Position numbers and translations under genes: made by a program
Assembly (NCBI RefSeq): GCF_028657195.3
Contig: NZ_JANCPR020000024.1
Span: forward strand, 62,001 to 126,000
DNA length: 64,000 bases
Reading direction: 5' to 3'
From: Streptomyces iconiensis
Lineage (GTDB): Bacteria; Actinomycetota; Actinomycetes; Streptomycetales; Streptomycetaceae
In this document: in pieces, positions 62,201 to 64,000 of the stretch
Numbering within the stretch: position 1 is the stretch's first letter
Layout of the letters: every line of letters begins with the position of its first letter
Notes under the pieces: generated by a model
Databases searched by the model: none
What the model saw: only the letters and a program-made list of their open reading frames with translations
Told to the model about the DNA's origin: nothing

Positions 62201-64000
62201 ATCGACCCGACGGCGCCTGCCACGCTGACGAGGATGCTCCGCTCGTGGCGCGCGGCCCCGCAGCCCGCCACGGGCCCGGCCCCCCGGGCGTACGCGGCGC
62301 CGGCGTTGGCACCGCGCCGGGCGGCAGGGACGGTGACCTCAGCGGGGCTGCCGCGTACGGGGCTCGACTTCGCGCCGGGGTCGACCGCGCTGTCCGAGGA
62401 CGCCATGACCGACCTCGGCGACCTGGCACACCAGGTGGCACTGGCCGCTCTCGACGACCGGAACGCGGGGCGGCCACTGCCGACCGGCGTGATCACCGGT
62501 TACGGCGAGGGCCCGAGGGTGCAAGCGCGGGCGACGGGCCGGGAGCGTGCCGAGACGGCGCGCGCCTGGTTCCTGGAGCACCTGGACGAGGCGCTGACGG
62601 CCTGTCAGACGGGCGTACCGCCCCAGGAACGGCTCACCTCCGGCGATCTCACCGTGGCCGCCGGCGGCCGGCCCGGTAACCCCCGGGGGGCAGCGGCGCC
62701 CGGCGGAACGCCGCTGACCACGGTCGAGTTCGGCACCCCGGCCGCCCGGCCGCCTTCGGGCCCTGACCTGGCACCGCCGGCCGGCTCCGCCAGGTCGGGC
62801 GGCACCAGCGGCGGGCCGAGCGACGACCCCGTCCGGGACTGGCGGCAACTGTCCAGCGTGCGGGGGCAGTCCCGGTCAGCCGGGGTCCGCGCCATCGACC
62901 GTGCGGTCGAGGCGCTTCCGCCGCGGCCCTGTGCGGGTGACCTCCAGCAGGTGCTGCACGCGACACGGTCGTGGAAGGCCGACAAGACGCCCAGCAGCAG
63001 CCGTTGGCCCGCGGTCACCCGGCTGGAGAACGCGGTCCGGCAGCGGTTGTACTCCCTCGGGGAGGACAGCGCCCGGGAACCGGCCGTGGCACCCGGCTCG
63101 TCCCGGCCGCCCCGGCCGTCCCTGCCGTCCGCTGTCCCCGGTCCTGCGGTCGGCCCCCGGTCGCCCGTCACGGTCGAGGGGTTCGCGCCGTCAGGGGGCT
63201 TCGAGGTCGAGCTGCACGAGTTCGCACTCGTCCTGCCCGTCGGGGCCCACTCCGACGAGTTCGGCGATGTCGTGACGCTGCCGGGCCTGCTGTCGATCAC
63301 GCTGGACCACGTGGGCGACGCCACCGTGCTGGAGGTCGTCACCGAGCCCGCCAGCGGTCTGAGCGGGGCCAGGCCGGACGGCCGCGCCGGCCACAGCCAG
63401 GTGCGCAACGCCTTCCGCGACGTCGTCGAGAGGATGCGCAACGCCCCGGACAACAGCAGGCTGGACAGGATCTTCCCGCCCGGCTCCGGGTACGAGATCG
63501 ACGTACTCGCCAGCGACCTGCGGGTACGCAGGAACGACGGCGGCGTCGGCACCATGCTCGTCCACCACACGGCCACCACCCCGCTGACCGGGGTCACCAC
63601 GCTGATCGAGCATGTGGCAGGTCACATGCGCCAGGACGTGAACGTCACCCAGTGGGCCCACACCGACGCGCTCGCCGCTGTGGGCTACGGCAGGCAGGCG
63701 GCCGGCCGGTTCGCCGCATGGCTGGCCGCACACCCGGAGTGGGCGGGCCAGGCCCGGCCGTGGGACGCGGCCGATCTGGAGGGCGCGCTCGCACTCGGCT
63801 ACGCGCAGGTCGCGGCCGGCGTACGCGGCGGCCTCTCCCAAATGGCCCTGCCCAAGGACTTCACGGCCGTGACGTCACGGGAGTCGCTCTGCGCCGTGCG
63901 CGAGGCACTGGGCCCGGCGTCCCGCGCGTTCCTGGAGGACAGCGCGGGAGAGCTGGCGGAGGCTTTCAGCGCCCACTTCACCCACCACGCGGGACCGCAG
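56213..64000 (+). CDS. Giant multidomain ESX effector (polymorphic toxin-like), 3' end cut by window
   Basis: 2596 codons are visible with no stop. Residues 1-340 are helical with hydrophobic segments (about 113-140 and 204-225), like N-terminal ESX-targeting domains. Residues 345-630 are Pro/Ser/Thr-rich linker with seven GLNAPG-type repeats (535-576). Residues about 1130-1330 hold a metallopeptidase with HEFAH at 1226-1230 and the likely third ligand Glu in LDEFEYFAQ, as in anthrax-lethal-factor-like M34 enzymes. Residues 1600-1870 hold His1794 (VAVGHGN) and Cys1842 (VWLLWCEMA), a clan-CD-like dyad. Residues 2040-2130 look OmpA-like (LDFAPGST, TGRERAETAR). A later part (2320-2480) has an E-V-x-T-E-P strand. 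Similar giants in streptomycetes are called lonely-Cys-domain proteins. Activity and target are unknown. Confidence 0.8.
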   Translation, partial: MYDIPYPEEVRKLLFVLLGAEPLQAKAGLAWESRNSYTDLAAGIRDLRMEMLDSIQRGRQNLPPNVADAYEQALSGLVNRNGTDVLQQFIGQLEKFTNDRGSASIQIQQAHFEIIMEVFWLILELAILEAIAAFTGGASVSEMILARMRARLAILFAIDRLLRYVQAFPSLSQAFEEAIQNLAAQLLTMTINPPHQRPDGVDWKAVGISAGIGALAGFFISHFGKFAFNFKNVLSNNFKNNLGKDVFGKFEIRFNNPFTRQNGNNALYDVPTAFMAEGFGETIAVAIVLQKWDWTSLAGAGLSGISELFMGKPLEQLYHGLHSKFFPDGNLFTKYQQNSADILNDRLARESGDHSGATSHDPRTAGSTPPPAAVTPPPTVGTTPLSPPPVPPPVTSGGPDLTANSGYGSDGSDTSSRPPSIFDPSETGHGSDTSSLYSDTSAASSSSPPSPLPSATSLAGAGGGHLKSPDHFKALADLDSSSPNDLTTPDAKGLTLPGTSADGLPPTAKAATPAAPDTAAADSGKAPGSLPDTGGLNAPGGLNAPGGLNAPGGGNAPGGLNAPGGSNAPGGSNAPGGSGNSSSAPTASQQDRELTGTGESDPARQDDAEHQGDPTHQGDPAHQNVTSADHAPGAPGAGSPGSQRAVEADQARTAYEDALSAYADATRTADELAGGPANGTGPGTGPALAEAQARAQQAHGNLLDAAARCRDLGSALHATDPKAPGATPPQPHRDPAQREWIARQLTAEDLPDALAGDLAGLHGPDDVVTPAALRDAGITPDPEQHPAALNGDLLPVAALDPVDQARLLMAQPTPWPAALDTVAANAALRLWEGAYADFNAAALNGDPRAATAPRQPTANATTPRDATQQPATPQPATPQSGTPVTPAEADRAWDTAVALVLPPTAVPVLADSRHAGAPCRDAVRQVADHLLTNGPDASSGVALANTLRAALGFGPVGSAPGGSVAPVHAATVTEAPAPTYPSAPVPSVTTSTDLPADLPPTPAGPTTGVSPSVPVPTTGTTSRDVTDAATDAVTDPATDTDTDTDEATRARPVAADPVADLASRLPEMSRADRARELALLPAADRERLASDPALVDALRRKLADADFAETAAQLMVLVPAGVDQPVSARREVLGQVARMLRAPAVAARLLAEGARVVVVPKGEAITTLDPFRHLAGTLTSDGRPWEEVRGAATRTAGVTEENLLGEVTSVPTDRNAHPEGYSTTTHEFAHTLHQYGLTADEKQLIHDAYQDRVAQGDAAAWPDGPLRDPSGKRAQPNYSSLDEFEYFAQLTNAYLGTNRGWDGFTRQRRNNGAAWVRQHEKTLLPLLERLYGTEPGAVSTAPANALAGPRKENWLFEGFRAFWDRAEGTHRPQPHELAPVPVPDPDPAPAPAPAMSTEATSVPVTSTATSTTAVGALPPPPTSQQSYQQYLASVLQTTLGPAAASDPSFPQMVNSLALVDAARMADPAFAAGPLDLEGITRRVLHLPDSVPAGPQAAFQLLSLAASAARRNRAGSLAAVAALGLEKRGALGPATAVTGPDGRTQGRNWMGRPIQGLLLDRVTKSTGPADWETTSAPWSGGAAHVVFADTADNGTLVVRDSQGTTVEVGYEEFAELLKHDQDRPQNGSLVLMLPGTTGVRTMIFERWMADRLGARVWSTDGDLRLQPLNDGSGRTMLALANESPGEVPIGAWLPNDPGLVPLGPQEQVTAVNGQTFRDDDVQSYQLTTADGQALTGRAFLDARDMALLEDGLRSVSEVAHYTDYDEGLPGVSAPRQGELLPLPRSLRGAYVAVGHGNTGRTVLPMRSTGRNHQVPPEEVGRLLARDPVLKAMPPEAPVWLLWCEMAMFGAGKDRLAHTVAAQVLANQTCRTTFAFEAVTSVHPAEGDLPPRLIKYDELPRTRYRIMEFRPDPDWAALNGLADLTGLPADLPDRTARVLRWVRALRETHGVDIDSSPQRAAEFRELMEGFGAWERARGPALTWTQLQETLGQYAQQRGIDPTAPATLTRMLRSWRAAPQPATGPAPRAYAAPALAPRRAAGTVTSAGLPRTGLDFAPGSTALSEDAMTDLGDLAHQVALAALDDRNAGRPLPTGVITGYGEGPRVQARATGRERAETARAWFLEHLDEALTACQTGVPPQERLTSGDLTVAAGGRPGNPRGAAAPGGTPLTTVEFGTPAARPPSGPDLAPPAGSARSGGTSGGPSDDPVRDWRQLSSVRGQSRSAGVRAIDRAVEALPPRPCAGDLQQVLHATRSWKADKTPSSSRWPAVTRLENAVRQRLYSLGEDSAREPAVAPGSSRPPRPSLPSAVPGPAVGPRSPVTVEGFAPSGGFEVELHEFALVLPVGAHSDEFGDVVTLPGLLSITLDHVGDATVLEVVTEPASGLSGARPDGRAGHSQVRNAFRDVVERMRNAPDNSRLDRIFPPGSGYEIDVLASDLRVRRNDGGVGTMLVHHTATTPLTGVTTLIEHVAGHMRQDVNVTQWAHTDALAAVGYGRQAAGRFAAWLAAHPEWAGQARPWDAADLEGALALGYAQVAAGVRGGLSQMALPKDFTAVTSRESLCAVREALGPASRAFLEDSAGELAEAFSAHFTHHAGPQ
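57815..57940 (+). repeat. Seven tandem 18-bp units (GLNAPG linker)
   Basis: Units such as GGACTGAACGCGCCCGGT repeat seven times in frame, encoding Gly-Leu-Asn-Ala-Pro-Gly with Ser/Gly variants, inside the disordered linker of the giant effector. Confidence 0.85.

Noticed and set aside
63172..63650. Amidoligase-like segment near the end of the effector (ITLDHV, LEVVTEP)
   Set aside because: The resemblance rests on one short strand pattern and catalytic residues cannot be confirmed, so it was not annotated as a domain.

Overview
The window is very GC-rich. Coding regions are long and closely packed, GTG and TTG starts are common, and strong Shine-Dalgarno sites of the AAGGAG/GGAGG type precede many genes. 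The gene families present (ANTAR regulators, DUF5994, an ECF sigma fusion, an actinobacterial type VII secretion system) point to a Streptomyces or close relative chromosome. I see no tRNA, rRNA, CRISPR array, insertion sequence or integrase.

Region 1 (1-10.8 kb): the end of a luciferase-like monooxygenase gene overlaps an ABC exporter gene. A convergent block follows with a heterodimeric ABC exporter pair and an MFS permease, then the glycogen debranching enzyme glgX.

Region 2 (11-25.3 kb): two tandem Ig-like/YkuD L,D-transpeptidases, an enoyl-CoA hydratase, an RsbW-like ATPase, a LysE exporter, an MBL hydrolase, and a processive family-2 glycosyltransferase preceded by a 53-aa membrane peptide. 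Then come a FUSC membrane protein, two GAF/ANTAR proteins, and a protein fusing an ECF sigma factor, a zinc-binding anti-sigma-like motif, a membrane helix and a CAP domain. A GNAT acetyltransferase closes the region.

Region 3 (25.5-37.8 kb): two tandem DUF5994 genes, then a histidine-rich protein under a promoter whose spacer holds a CsoR-like copper operator, with a small ORF behind it. An SDR gene with a broken TetR gene beside it, a GlxA-type regulator, an XRE/cupin regulator preceded by 9-bp repeats, and a methyltransferase follow. A sialic-acid-like module (MFS symporter, DapA/NanA-type aldolase, divergent FadR/GntR regulator) and a coupled pair of cysteine-cluster proteins complete the region.

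Region 4 (37.9-64 kb): a type VII secretion (ESX) locus. It holds a beta-helix/double-AAA+ EccA-like protein, a mycosin, EccC, EccD, EccB, two WXG100 proteins, a small associated protein and a large AAWKG-type coiled-coil protein. A YbaB-like protein, a third WXG100-like protein and a giant effector follow. The effector runs off the window after 2596 codons and carries an HEFAH metallopeptidase motif, a clan-CD-like His/Cys pair and an OmpA-like segment. EccC/EccD/EccB with the mycosin would form the secretion channel. The small WXG proteins and the AAWKG protein look like substrates or partners, and the giant protein looks like a polymorphic effector. No EccE or obvious immunity gene is seen; an immunity gene could lie beyond position 64000.
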